This document shows positions 43,117 to 51,003 of a DNA stretch of 64,000 nt, one piece after another (positions within the stretch are counted from its first letter, which is position 1; the number at the start of each line of letters is the position of its first letter). Origin of the DNA: Kitasatospora viridis (GTDB lineage Bacteria; Actinomycetota; Actinomycetes; Streptomycetales; Streptomycetaceae); assembly GCF_007829815.1 (NCBI RefSeq), contig NZ_VIWT01000001.1, positions 3,185,501-3,249,500 of the forward strand, read 5' to 3'. Both the position numbers and the translations under genes were made by a program. The notes under the pieces were generated by a model. It was not told the origin of the DNA and did no database searches. It saw only the letters and a list, made by a program, of their open reading frames with translations.

Positions 43117-43144
43117 AAAGGATGGATGTTCTTCTCCATCCTTT
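43117..43144 (+). promoter_or_regulatory. Leader hairpin upstream of the second histidine kinase
   Basis: AAAGGATGGA (43117-43126) pairs perfectly with TCCATCCTTT (43135-43144). It sits 41 bases before the kinase ATG and just ahead of GGGGGAGG. It may be an attenuator or a dyad operator for the divergent protease and kinase genes. Confidence 0.45.
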
Positions 43145-43185
43145 GGGGGAGGTGGTCGCTGACCTGCTCGGCAATACTGGCGGAC

Positions 43186-44514
43186 ATGGTGAGGGGAATC
43201 CGGCCGCTGGTGAGCGGCACTACGTATGCGGGTGCGCTGTTCGCCGTTCTGGGCGCGATGGCGAGTATCCCGGCCGCGATTGTCGCGATGGTTGCGGCAC
43301 TGGCGGTCGTTCGATCCGCCGCGGAGCCGGTGCAGGCAGCGGTGGCGCTGCTGATCTGGGCGGCGCTGCTCGGGGTGGGCGGCCTGGCTCGCACCAGTCG
43401 GCGGGTGCTGGTGGGGGTGTCGCGCCGACTGCTCCGTCTCGACCTGCCCGATCCGGTGGGCGCGAACCCGGGGCAGACGTCCGAGTCGGCGTTCCAGGTG
43501 GACGGTGCGCCGTTGCCGTCGGTCCGCTTGCGGGGCGCCGACCGCTGGCGAACGCCGCTCTGGGTGCTCCTGCACGTCGCACTCGGCTGGGTGTTGGTCT
43601 CCCTCGGGAGCCTGCTGGTGCTGGCGGCGATCGTCCTGCCCGCCTGCTTCCTCGTCGGTGGCGTGAAGCTCGACTGGTTCGACCGGACGATCCAGGTGAG
43701 CGGCGGCTGGCAGGGGCTGTGGACGGTGCTGCCGGCGATGCTGCTGCTCCTGCTGACCGCTGGGCTCTGTGCGGCGGTGACCGCGGCGCTTCGGGCCCTG
43801 GCGCCTCGGTTGCTGGGCCCGTCCGCGGCCGAGCGGTTGGCGCTGGCGGCCGAGCGGGAGATGGTGCTGGCCGGCCGCAACCGGCTGGCCCAGGAGTTGC
43901 ACGACTCGATCGGTCACACGCTGACCGCCGCGACCATCCAGGCGGCGGTGGCCGGCGAGGTGCTGGCCGAGGACCCGGTCTCCGCCCGGGCCGCGATGCG
44001 CAGCATCGAGGAGACCACCCGCGCCGCGCTGGAGGACTTGGACTACGTGCTCGGGGTGCTGCGCGAGGAGAACGCGGCGACGGCGCCCACCAGGAGCCTG
44101 GCGGACCTGCCCGAACTGCTGGACCGCTTGCGGCACGCGGGTGCGGTGGTCGAGCCGGAGCTGTCCGGGGAGCGGGAGTTGGCCCAGGTGCCGGGCACCC
44201 TCTCCCGCGCCGCCTACCGGATCCTCCAGGAGGGCCTGACCAACGCGCTGCGGCACGGCAATGGCGGGCTGATCCGGGTCCGCGTGCTGGCGGCGCCTGA
44301 CGGGCTGGAGCTGAGCGTGGCCAATGAGAACGCTGCGGCGGCCCCGCCGGTCGCCGGTCGCGCCCCGTCCTCCGGCGGCTTCACCTCCTCCGGCCGTGGC
44401 TTGGCCGGGCTGGCCGAGCGGGTCCGGCTGCTGCACGGCGAGTTCGAAGCCGGCCCGGACGGGGCGCGGGGCTGGCGACTGGCAGTGCGACTGCCGAACC
44501 GGGTGTCGGCATGA
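43186..44514 (+). CDS. Sensor histidine kinase 2, HisKA_3 type
   Basis: A 442-residue protein. Two N-terminal helices, a soluble stretch of about 50 residues, then two further helix pairs precede RNRLAQELHDSIGHTLTAATIQA, the HisKA_3 phosphoacceptor site. The HATPase part has RILQEGLTNALRHGNG and GRGLAGLAERVRLLHGEFEAGPD. The ATG at 43186 has no good ribosome-binding site; upstream in-frame starts lie before the leader hairpin and are not supported by membrane topology. The response-regulator gene begins in an ATGA overlap. Confidence 0.88.
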   Translation: MVRGIRPLVSGTTYAGALFAVLGAMASIPAAIVAMVAALAVVRSAAEPVQAAVALLIWAALLGVGGLARTSRRVLVGVSRRLLRLDLPDPVGANPGQTSESAFQVDGAPLPSVRLRGADRWRTPLWVLLHVALGWVLVSLGSLLVLAAIVLPACFLVGGVKLDWFDRTIQVSGGWQGLWTVLPAMLLLLLTAGLCAAVTAALRALAPRLLGPSAAERLALAAEREMVLAGRNRLAQELHDSIGHTLTAATIQAAVAGEVLAEDPVSARAAMRSIEETTRAALEDLDYVLGVLREENAATAPTRSLADLPELLDRLRHAGAVVEPELSGERELAQVPGTLSRAAYRILQEGLTNALRHGNGGLIRVRVLAAPDGLELSVANENAAAAPPVAGRAPSSGGFTSSGRGLAGLAERVRLLHGEFEAGPDGARGWRLAVRLPNRVSA

Positions 44515-45317
44515 GCACAACGCCGGAGAGGCCGGGCACGACGGAGAGGCCGGGCACGCCGGACGCGTCGGGCACGCTAACCGCGTCGCACGTGCCGGGC
44601 ATGCCACACGCGTCGCACACGCCGGATCCGCCGTCGGCGCCCGGTCCGTCCGCCCCCGTCAGCCTGCTGATCGCCGACGACGACGAGGTGACCCGAAGCG
44701 GTCTGCGGACCCTGCTCGCCGCCCAACCCGGCCTCACCGTGGTCGGCGAGGCTGCCGACGGGGTGGAGGTGATCGACCGGGTCCGCGAACTGCGGCCGGA
44801 CGTGGTGCTGATGGACGTGCGGATGCCCCGGCGCAACGGGATCGAGGCGACCAGGCTGTTGCTGGCCGAGTCGGGGCAGCCGCCGAAGGTCGTGGTGATC
44901 ACCACCTTCGAGAACGACGACTACGTCACGGCCGCGCTGAGCGCCGGGGCCAGTGGCTTCGTGCTCAAGCGGCTGCCGGTCCGTCAGATCGCGGAGGCGG
45001 TGCGGGTGGTGGCGGAGGGCGAGGCGATCCTCTTCCCGCAGGCGCTGCGGCGGATGGTGGCCGCACGGCCGCTGCGCTCGGTCGAGGCGTTGCCGACGGC
45101 CGCGCTCACCGCTCGTGAGGAGGAGGTGCTGCGGCTGATGGCCACCGGTCTGTCCAACGCGGAGATCGCGGAGCGGCTGGTGGTGGGCCAGCAGACGGTG
45201 AAGACCCACGTGGGCAACGTGCTGATCAAGCTGGGCGCGCAGAACCGGACTCACGCGGTGGTCATCGCGTACGAGTCCGGTCTGGTGGTGCCGGGGTTCG
45301 GCGGTGCCAATGGCTAG
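44511..45317 (+). CDS. NarL/FixJ-type response regulator with repetitive N-terminal extension
   Basis: A 268-residue regulator. The first 50 residues are a Pro/Thr/His-rich extension with imperfect repeats (PERPGTTERPGTPDASGT), unusual for this family. The receiver domain then starts SLLIADDDEVTRSGLRTLL, with Asp in VVLMDVRMPR and Lys in FVLKRLP. The C-terminal helix-turn-helix is LTAREEEVLRLMATGLSNAEIAERLVVGQQTVKTHVGNVLIKLGAQNR. It is coupled to the kinase by an ATGA overlap, and its stop overlaps the convergent transporter gene by four bases. Confidence 0.92.
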   Translation: MSTTPERPGTTERPGTPDASGTLTASHVPGMPHASHTPDPPSAPGPSAPVSLLIADDDEVTRSGLRTLLAAQPGLTVVGEAADGVEVIDRVRELRPDVVLMDVRMPRRNGIEATRLLLAESGQPPKVVVITTFENDDYVTAALSAGASGFVLKRLPVRQIAEAVRVVAEGEAILFPQALRRMVAARPLRSVEALPTAALTAREEEVLRLMATGLSNAEIAERLVVGQQTVKTHVGNVLIKLGAQNRTHAVVIAYESGLVVPGFGGANG

Positions 45318-46375
45318 GCGTTAATGCCCTCCCGCCGGGCGCCGTGGGCTGCGCGCACCAGGGGTGCCCGCTCTGCGGCTTGGCTCTCGACGGCCCCCTC
45401 CGGCGCCGTCGGTACTCCCGGCGCCTCGGGCGCGGTCTGCGCTGCCGATGACACTGCCGCCGCCTGGGCCGTCGCCGCCTTCGCCGCAGCCGACTTCCGG
45501 CCCGTTCCCTGGCCGGCCAGCATCGCGCCGAGCGCCAGCACGAGCCCGAGCACCTGCCAGGTGGTCAGCGTCTGGTGCAGCACGATGATCCCGCCCGCGG
45601 TCGCCACCAGCGGGTTGACCAGGCCCAGGAAGGAGGCAGGGCCGGCGCCGAGCCGTTCGATGCCGCGGAACCAGAGTGCGTAGGCGAGCGCGGTGCCGAC
45701 CAGGCCGAGGTAGGCGAACCCGATCACGTTGTCCGTGGTGGGTGCGGGCGGCATGCCCTCGGAGATCGTCGCCACCGGCACCAGGAAGATCCCGCCGACC
45801 ACCAGCTGCCAGGCCGTCAGGTCGAGCATGGTGGCGCCCTCCGGGCGGCCCCAGCGACGGGTCAGCACGGTGCCCATGGCCATCAGCACGATCGCGATCA
45901 CCATCGCCACGAGCCCGGTCGGGTCGAGTCGGGCGCCCGACTTGAGCACCAGCAGCGCCACGCCGCCGGCGCCGACCAGTCCGGCCAGTACCGCGCGCAG
46001 GCTGGGCCGTACCTTGAGCACGCCGACCGAGAACCCGGTCACCAGCAGCGGCTGCAGCGCGCCGATGGTCGCCGCGACGCCGCCGGGGAGCCGGTAGGCG
46101 CCGATGAAGATCAGCGGGAAGAACAGTCCGATGTTGAGCATCCCCAGCACGATCGCCCGGCCCCACCAGCGGCCCTTGGGCAGCCGGCGGCCGAGCAGCA
46201 GGAGCAGCAGTCCCGCCGGAAGTGCCCGCATCACGGCGGCCAGCATCGGCCGGCCCTCGGGCAGCAACTGGGTGGTCACCAGGTAGGTGGTGCCCCAGGA
46301 AGCCGGGGCCAGCGCCGCGGCGGCGGCCACCCCGATCCGTCCGGTCCGACCGGTGTCCGCGCGTCCCCCACCCAT
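45314..46375 (-). CDS. DMT-superfamily EamA-type transporter 2
   Basis: A 353-residue membrane protein with ten helices: SWGTTYLVTTQLLPEGRPMLAAVMRALPAGLLLLLLGRRLP at the front of the first EamA repeat and YALWFRGIERLGAGPASFLGLVNPLVATAGGIIVLHQTLT in the second. This subgroup exports amino acids or small toxic compounds. The last 55 residues are an Ala/Pro/Glu-rich cytosolic tail. It is divergent from a MarR regulator, and two related 18-bp dyads lie between them, so it is very likely repressed by that regulator. Confidence 0.88.
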   Translation of the reverse strand: MGGGRADTGRTGRIGVAAAAALAPASWGTTYLVTTQLLPEGRPMLAAVMRALPAGLLLLLLGRRLPKGRWWGRAIVLGMLNIGLFFPLIFIGAYRLPGGVAATIGALQPLLVTGFSVGVLKVRPSLRAVLAGLVGAGGVALLVLKSGARLDPTGLVAMVIAIVLMAMGTVLTRRWGRPEGATMLDLTAWQLVVGGIFLVPVATISEGMPPAPTTDNVIGFAYLGLVGTALAYALWFRGIERLGAGPASFLGLVNPLVATAGGIIVLHQTLTTWQVLGLVLALGAMLAGQGTGRKSAAAKAATAQAAAVSSAAQTAPEAPGVPTAPEGAVESQAAERAPLVRAAHGARREGINA

Positions 46376-46400
46376 GGTCCTGCCACCTCTCAGCGTTGAC

Positions 46401-46418
46401 TATCTGAACGTTGAGATA
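46401..46418. promoter_or_regulatory. MarR operator candidate, transporter side
   Basis: TATCTGAACGTTGAGATA is an 18-bp dyad with one mismatch between its seven-base arms. It lies 25 bases before the DMT transporter start and matches the consensus of the second site at 46450. Confidence 0.65.
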
Positions 46419-46449
46419 CTTTCTACGCCGCAGACCCCTTAACGTCAAG

Positions 46450-46467
46450 TATCTCAATGGTGAGATA
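46450..46467. promoter_or_regulatory. MarR operator candidate, regulator side
   Basis: TATCTCAATGGTGAGATA has perfect seven-base arms around a four-base spacer. It overlaps a likely -10 element GATAAT (46463-46468), which pairs with TTAACG 18 bases upstream, so binding would block transcription of the MarR gene. Confidence 0.7.
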
Positions 46468-46519
46468 ATGAAGGCTGTTCGATCGCCTCGATAGATCGCC
46501 GAGCGTGAGGAGCCGCGAC

Positions 46520-47149
46520 ATGGCGAAGTCGGTCCACCAAGGCCAGCCGGAGCACCAGCCGGAGCAAGAGTCGAAGCACCAGCAGAACCAGTCGACCCAT
46601 CAGGCCCATCCGACCCATCCCGGGCCCGGGGGCCAGTCTCCCCACCACCGCGACGCAGTGGACGACATCGTCGATCAGTGGCGGCGTGAGCGGCCCGAGC
46701 TGGACCCGACCCCGATGGCCCTGGTCGGCCGGATCAACCGGTTCCAGAACCACATCGCCGTCTCGCTGCGCGAGTTCTTCGCGCTGCACAACCTCGACTT
46801 CTCCGAGTTCGACGTGCTCGCCACGCTGCGTCGGTCCGGCGGGCCGTGCGAGCTGAGTGCCGGTGCGCTGCTGAAGAGCGCGATGGTCACCTCGGGGGCG
46901 ATCACCAACCGGGTGGACCGGCTCTCCGCCAAGGGACTCGTCGAGCGCCGTCCCAGCCCGACCGATCGGCGCGCCGTACTGATCCGGCTGACCCCGGCGG
47001 GACGGTCCCTGGTGGACGGCATCCTGCAGGACCACATCGCGAACGAGGAGGACCTGATCGGCGCGCTGTCCGCCGAGGAGCGGGAGCAACTCGACGGCCT
47101 GCTGCGCAAGCTGCTCGCCGCCCGCGGGGACACCACGCTCTTCGGCTGA
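46520..47149 (+). CDS. MarR-family regulator with His/Gln-rich N terminus
   Basis: A 209-residue regulator. Residues 1-50 are rich in His, Gln and Pro (HQGQPEHQPEQESKHQQNQ, later QSPHH), with eight histidines. The winged-helix domain follows: LRRSGGPCELSAGALLKSAMVTSGAITNRVDRLSAKGLVERRPSPTDRRAVLIRLT, a standard MarR wing. The chosen ATG at 46520 has GAGGAG nine bases upstream; a GTG at 46505 overlaps that RBS. It is divergent from a DMT exporter with two matching operators, so it probably represses the exporter until a ligand binds. Confidence 0.88.
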   Translation: MAKSVHQGQPEHQPEQESKHQQNQSTHQAHPTHPGPGGQSPHHRDAVDDIVDQWRRERPELDPTPMALVGRINRFQNHIAVSLREFFALHNLDFSEFDVLATLRRSGGPCELSAGALLKSAMVTSGAITNRVDRLSAKGLVERRPSPTDRRAVLIRLTPAGRSLVDGILQDHIANEEDLIGALSAEEREQLDGLLRKLLAARGDTTLFG

Positions 47150-47208
47150 CCAAGAGTCAGGCCTGTGCCCCTGTCCCCTGTACCCCCGAGCCCCCGAGCC
47201 CCCGAGCC

Positions 47209-48705
47209 TCAGGGCCCCGGCAGCACCGCGCACAGCGCCGCCAGCGCACCGCGCCAGGCGTGGTCCGCCGGCGCGGCGTAGCCGACCACCAGGCCGTCGG
47301 GGGTCGGCCCGACGGCGTCCGGGTGGCGGAAGGGGGCGAGCCCGTCGAGCGCCACCCCGTGCCAGGCGGCGGCCCGCAGGGTGGCCCGCTCGGTGCCGGG
47401 CGGCAGTCGCAACACGGCGTGCAGGCCGGCGGCGATCCCGGACACCGTGATGTGGGGCGCCTGTTCGGCCAGCGCGGCCACCAGCTGGTCGCGCCGCTCC
47501 CGGTAGCGCTGCCGCATCCGGCGCAGGTGGCGGTCGTAGGAGCCGGAGTCGAGGAACTCGGCCAGGGTCAGCTGGTCGATCACGCTGGTGTGCCCCTCGC
47601 GCTCGCCCTTGACCGCCAGCACCGGCTCCACCAGGTGTGCGGGCAGCACCAGCCACCCGATCCGCAGACCGGGTGAGAGGCTCTTGCTCACCGAGCCGAG
47701 GTGCACCACCCGCTCGGGCTCCAAGCCCTGGAGCGCGCCGACGGGTTGGCGGTCGTAGCGGAAATCGCCGTCGTAGTCGTCCTCCAGTACCACGGTGCCC
47801 CGGGAGCGGGCCCAGTCCACGGCGGCGAGCCGGCGCTCGGGGTGCAGCGGTCCGCCGGTCGGGAACTGGTGGGCCGGCGTCAGCAGCACCGCGCGGACAT
47901 CGGTGAGCCGGGCCAACTCCGAGCTGAGTGCGCCGTGCTGGTCGACCGTCAGTGGGCGGGTCGGCACCCCGGCGTCGGCCAGCAGCTTGCGGTGGAACGG
48001 CAGCCCGTACTCCTCCACGGCGAGGGGGCCGCGCAGCACCCCGCCGCCGGGGCCGGCGTAGAGCATCCGCAGGCCGGTCGCGAAACCGGCGCAGACGACG
48101 ATCCGGTCCGGATCGGTGCGCACGCCGCGGGCCCGCGCCAGGTACTCGGCCAGCGCCCGCCGCAGCTCGTAGCGCCCGCGCGGGTCGCCCGGGCCGAACG
48201 CCTCGGCCGGCGCGGCCTGCAGCGCCCGCCGGGTCGCCGCCGCCCAGGCGGTGCGGGGGAAGGACGAGGCGTCCGGCTGGCCCTGCAGCAGGGTGTGCAC
48301 AGGTGCGCGACGCGGAACCTGCGGACGGGGCGGACGAGCGGGGGCGTGAACGGTGGCAGGAGCGGGCGCCCGGACGTCGGCCGGTGGCTGCACCCGTGGC
48401 GCGACCCGGGTGCCCGAGCCCTGACGCGCGGTCAGCCACCCCTCGGCCACCAGCTCGGCGTAGGCCTGGGCGACCGTGTTGCGGGCCAGCCCCAAGTCCG
48501 CCGCGAGCGACCGGTACGGCGGCAGCCGGCTGCCCGCGGCCAGCCGCCCGTCGCGCACGGCCTCGCGCAGCGCGCCGGTTAGCGCGTCCCGCCGGCTGCC
48601 AGTTGGCGCCAGCTCCAGGTACAGGTCGGCGCCGACCTCCCCACCGGGCTCGACCTCTCCACGGGGCTCGACAACCTCACCAGAATTGACCCAAGATTCG
48701 CCCAT
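47209..48705 (-). CDS. MocR/PdxR-like GntR regulator with aminotransferase domain
   Basis: A 498-residue regulator. The N-terminal GntR helix-turn-helix reads LPPYRSLAADLGLARNTVAQAYAELVAEGWLTARQGSGTRV. The aminotransferase domain keeps EDDYDGDFRYDRQP and GSVSKSLSPGLRIGW, with the PLP-binding lysine intact, in contrast to the MocR-like protein at 28663. Such proteins respond to PLP or amino acids. The extreme N terminus has short Glu/Val/Pro/Gly repeats. It is divergent from an AhpD-like gene with only 47 bases between the starts, so they probably share regulation. Confidence 0.9.
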   Translation of the reverse strand: MGESWVNSGEVVEPRGEVEPGGEVGADLYLELAPTGSRRDALTGALREAVRDGRLAAGSRLPPYRSLAADLGLARNTVAQAYAELVAEGWLTARQGSGTRVAPRVQPPADVRAPAPATVHAPARPPRPQVPRRAPVHTLLQGQPDASSFPRTAWAAATRRALQAAPAEAFGPGDPRGRYELRRALAEYLARARGVRTDPDRIVVCAGFATGLRMLYAGPGGGVLRGPLAVEEYGLPFHRKLLADAGVPTRPLTVDQHGALSSELARLTDVRAVLLTPAHQFPTGGPLHPERRLAAVDWARSRGTVVLEDDYDGDFRYDRQPVGALQGLEPERVVHLGSVSKSLSPGLRIGWLVLPAHLVEPVLAVKGEREGHTSVIDQLTLAEFLDSGSYDRHLRRMRQRYRERRDQLVAALAEQAPHITVSGIAAGLHAVLRLPPGTERATLRAAAWHGVALDGLAPFRHPDAVGPTPDGLVVGYAAPADHAWRGALAALCAVLPGP

Positions 48706-48752
48706 GGAATTGCACCCTATGCGAGGTCGATCTGCCCCCTAGCGTGGTGGTC

Positions 48753-49256
48753 ATGACGAACACCACCGCCACCACCGCCCCCGCCCCCACCACTTCCGCC
48801 ACCGCCCCCGAACCCCGGGTCCTCTTCGCCCAGCAGGCCCCGAAGGCGTTCAAGGCCCTGCTCGCCTTCGACGCCGCCGCCCGCGAGGGCCTGGACCCGG
48901 TGCTCGTCGAGCTGGTCCTGATCCGCGCCTCCCAGCTCAACGGCTGCGCCTACTGCCTGCACATGCACACCTCGGACGCCCGCAAGGCCGGCGAGTCCGA
49001 CGAGCGCATGCACATGGTCGCGGTCTGGCACGAGGCCGCCCACTTCTTCACCCCCGCCGAGCAGGCCGCCCTCGCGCTGACCGAGGCGATCACCCGGATC
49101 TCCGGCAGCGTTCCGGACGAGGTCTACGCCCGGGCCGCCGCCGAGTTCGACGAGCCCACGCTGGCCCGGCTGATCGCCCTGATCTGCGCCATCAACACCT
49201 GGAACCGGGTCGCGCTGGCCACCGGCAAGGTCGCCGGGACCGACGAGCGGCGCTGA
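48753..49256 (+). CDS. Carboxymuconolactone decarboxylase / AhpD-like alkylhydroperoxidase
   Basis: A 167-residue protein with the redox signature NGCAYCLHMHTSDARKAG (CxxC followed by His). It belongs to the CMD/AhpD fold, in which the cysteine pair reduces peroxides. A Thr/Ala/Pro-rich N-terminal stretch of about 20 residues precedes the domain. The start is the ATG at 48753; upstream in-frame codons give only a three-residue extension. No clear Shine-Dalgarno is present. It is the likely target of the divergent MocR regulator, a frequent pairing in actinomycetes. Confidence 0.9.
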   Translation: MTNTTATTAPAPTTSATAPEPRVLFAQQAPKAFKALLAFDAAAREGLDPVLVELVLIRASQLNGCAYCLHMHTSDARKAGESDERMHMVAVWHEAAHFFTPAEQAALALTEAITRISGSVPDEVYARAAAEFDEPTLARLIALICAINTWNRVALATGKVAGTDERR

Positions 49257-49271
49257 CCCACGCCGGGCGCC

Positions 49272-49814
49272 TCAGCGCGACCCGCCCCAAGGATCCGACC
49301 GCAGCTCGGCCGTGCTGCGCCGGGCCCGGCCGGGTGACGGCTCGTCGGCTGCCCGGCCGACCGCGATCATCGAGACCACCGCCCAGCCGGGGTCGGGGCG
49401 CAGCTCGGCCGTCAGCCCGTCCAGGTCGAACGCGCGGAACTGGTGCGAGGCCAGCCCCAGGGCCTGCGCCTGCAGGGTCAGGTGGGCGACCGCCTGGCCC
49501 AGGTCGAAGTCGGCGAACTCCGAGTACTGCAGGTCGGAACCGTCCACCTCACGCCGGGTCAGCGTGACCACCAGCAGGCCGGCGTCCAGTGCCCAGCGGG
49601 CCGAACTGGGCGCCAGGTACGGAGCCACTCGCGCGTGTCCGGGTTCCCCGGGCCGCGCGGTCAGGAACCCCCACGGCTGGGAGTTCCCGGCGGAGGGGGC
49701 CCACCGGGCAGCCTCCAGCAGCAGTTCCACCTCGTGCTCGTCGACCGCTCGGGCGGGATCGAACTTGTACGGGCTGAACCGCCCGGCCAGCAGCGGATGC
49801 AGATCACCAGTCAC
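49272..49814 (-). CDS. Nitroreductase-family flavoprotein
   Basis: A 180-residue protein with FSPYKFDP near the start, AARWAPSAGNSQPWGFL for FMN binding, and LGQAVAHLTLQAQALGLASHQFRAFD. These match small nitroreductases that reduce nitro, quinone or enone groups with NAD(P)H. The start GTG at 49814 gives the family-like VTGDLHPLLAGRFSPY; a start at 49871 adds a Gly/Trp-rich stretch encoded by simple repeats and is rejected. A CACCC simple repeat lies just upstream. Confidence 0.85.
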   Translation of the reverse strand: MTGDLHPLLAGRFSPYKFDPARAVDEHEVELLLEAARWAPSAGNSQPWGFLTARPGEPGHARVAPYLAPSSARWALDAGLLVVTLTRREVDGSDLQYSEFADFDLGQAVAHLTLQAQALGLASHQFRAFDLDGLTAELRPDPGWAVVSMIAVGRAADEPSPGRARRSTAELRSDPWGGSR

Positions 49815-49851
49815 ACCGCCCCCAACGGCCCACCCCATCCCGCCATTCCAG

Positions 49852-49873
49852 CCCACCCCACCCCACCCCACCC
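49852..49873. repeat. Simple repeat (CCACC)n
   Basis: Four head-to-tail ACCCC/CACCC five-base units lie between the nitroreductase start and the stop of the WYL regulator gene. Length variation by slippage is likely; no function is seen. Confidence 0.7.
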
Positions 49874-49877
49874 GACG

Positions 49878-50843
49878 TCAACCGGCCGCCGAGCGGGCGA
49901 ACCGCTCGGCCCACTCGGCGAGGTGGTCGCGCAGTGCGGGCGGCTCGATCACCCGGAACTCGGCGCCGAGCGCGCCGAGGGCCATGGCGGGCCAGTCCAG
50001 CGAGTCGGCGGTCATCCGCAGCCGGCAGCGTTCGGCGGTCACCTCCTCGACCGTGCCCCAGCGTCCGACCGCGGACCGCACGGTGGCGGCGGGGGCCTCG
50101 ACCAGGGCCTCGACCTGGTAGGGGCGGGGCGCGGTGTTCGCGCCGTCCCGGACGAACTCGGCGTAGTCGGCGGCGGGCAGTTCGCGCGGTCGGAACCGGG
50201 TGCCGCCGGGCAGCGGCGCGCTCAGCCGGTCGAGCCGGAAGGTGCGCCAGGCCTGCCGGTCGAGGTCGTAGGCGACCAGGTACCAGCGCCGTCCGAGGCA
50301 GACCAGTCGGTGCGGCTCGACCAGCCGCGCGCTCTGCCGGCCGTCGGCGGCGCGGTAGCGGAACCGCAGGTGCTCGCTGTCCCGGCAGGCGAGTGCGACG
50401 GCGGTGAGCCCGTCGGGGTCGATCCCCGGTTCGGCGCCGGGCGCGTCCCAGGCCGCGGGCACGGTCATCGCCCGCAGTGCGTCCACCCGTCGGCGCAGCC
50501 GGGCGGGCATCACCTGGACCACCTTGGCCAGCACCCGCACCGAGGCCTCGGCGATGCCCTCCACGCCGCCGGCGGCGGCAGCCTGCAGGCCGACGGCGAG
50601 CGCGACCGCCTCCTCGTCGTCGATCACCAGCGGCGGCAGCGCGGCGCCGGCGGCCAGCTGGTAGCCGCCGTCCACGCCGCGCTGCGCCTCCACGGGGTAG
50701 CCGAGCTCGCGCAGCCGGTCGATGTCCCGGCGCAGGGTGCGGGCCGACACGTCGAGTCGCCCGGCCAGTTCTTCGCCGGGCCAGAAGCGGTGGGTCTGCA
50801 GCAGGGAGAGCAGGCGCAGGGTCCGGGTGCTGGTGTTCGCCAT
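49878..50843 (-). CDS. YafY-type regulator with HTH_11 and WYL domains
   Basis: A 321-residue regulator. The N-terminal winged helix is TLRLLSLLQTHRFWPGEELAGRLDVSARTLRRDIDRLRELGYPV, and the central WYL domain carries LVEPHRLVCLGRRWYLVAYDLDRQAWRTFRLDRL. WYL domains bind ligands or nucleic acids. The ATG at 50843 has GAGGAG ten bases upstream, and an ATG nine bases earlier would sit on the RBS. It is divergent from a DinB-like gene with a perfect 25-bp dyad between them, which it probably binds. Confidence 0.9.
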   Translation of the reverse strand: MANTSTRTLRLLSLLQTHRFWPGEELAGRLDVSARTLRRDIDRLRELGYPVEAQRGVDGGYQLAAGAALPPLVIDDEEAVALAVGLQAAAAGGVEGIAEASVRVLAKVVQVMPARLRRRVDALRAMTVPAAWDAPGAEPGIDPDGLTAVALACRDSEHLRFRYRAADGRQSARLVEPHRLVCLGRRWYLVAYDLDRQAWRTFRLDRLSAPLPGGTRFRPRELPAADYAEFVRDGANTAPRPYQVEALVEAPAATVRSAVGRWGTVEEVTAERCRLRMTADSLDWPAMALGALGAEFRVIEPPALRDHLAEWAERFARSAAG

Positions 50844-50862
50844 GTCCACCATTCTCCTCGGC

Positions 50863-50887
50863 ATTGCGGTCAGGAACTGACCGCAAT
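50863..50887. promoter_or_regulatory. Perfect 11-3-11 inverted repeat between WYL and DinB genes
   Basis: ATTGCGGTCAG (50863-50873) and CTGACCGCAAT (50877-50887) are perfect complements separated by GAA. The element begins 20 bases before the regulator start, so it is a strong candidate for the WYL regulator's operator on both promoters. Confidence 0.7.
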
Positions 50888-50915
50888 GGCCCGTAGCGTT
50901 GGACTCGTCCGAAAG

Positions 50916-50991
50916 AGCTCGAAGCGGCTCGAAGGAACTCGATGCAGCTCGAAGCGGCTCGCACGAGCGGGAACGCGAAAGAACGCGAAAG
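50916..50991. repeat. Direct repeats in the DinB gene leader
   Basis: AGCTCGAAGCGGCTCG occurs at 50916-50931 and again at 50946-50961, and AACGCGAAAG is then repeated twice (50972-50991). All lie in the presumed leader of the DinB gene. Function is unknown. Confidence 0.65.
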
Positions 50992-51003
50992 AAGGCGGAG
51001 ACC

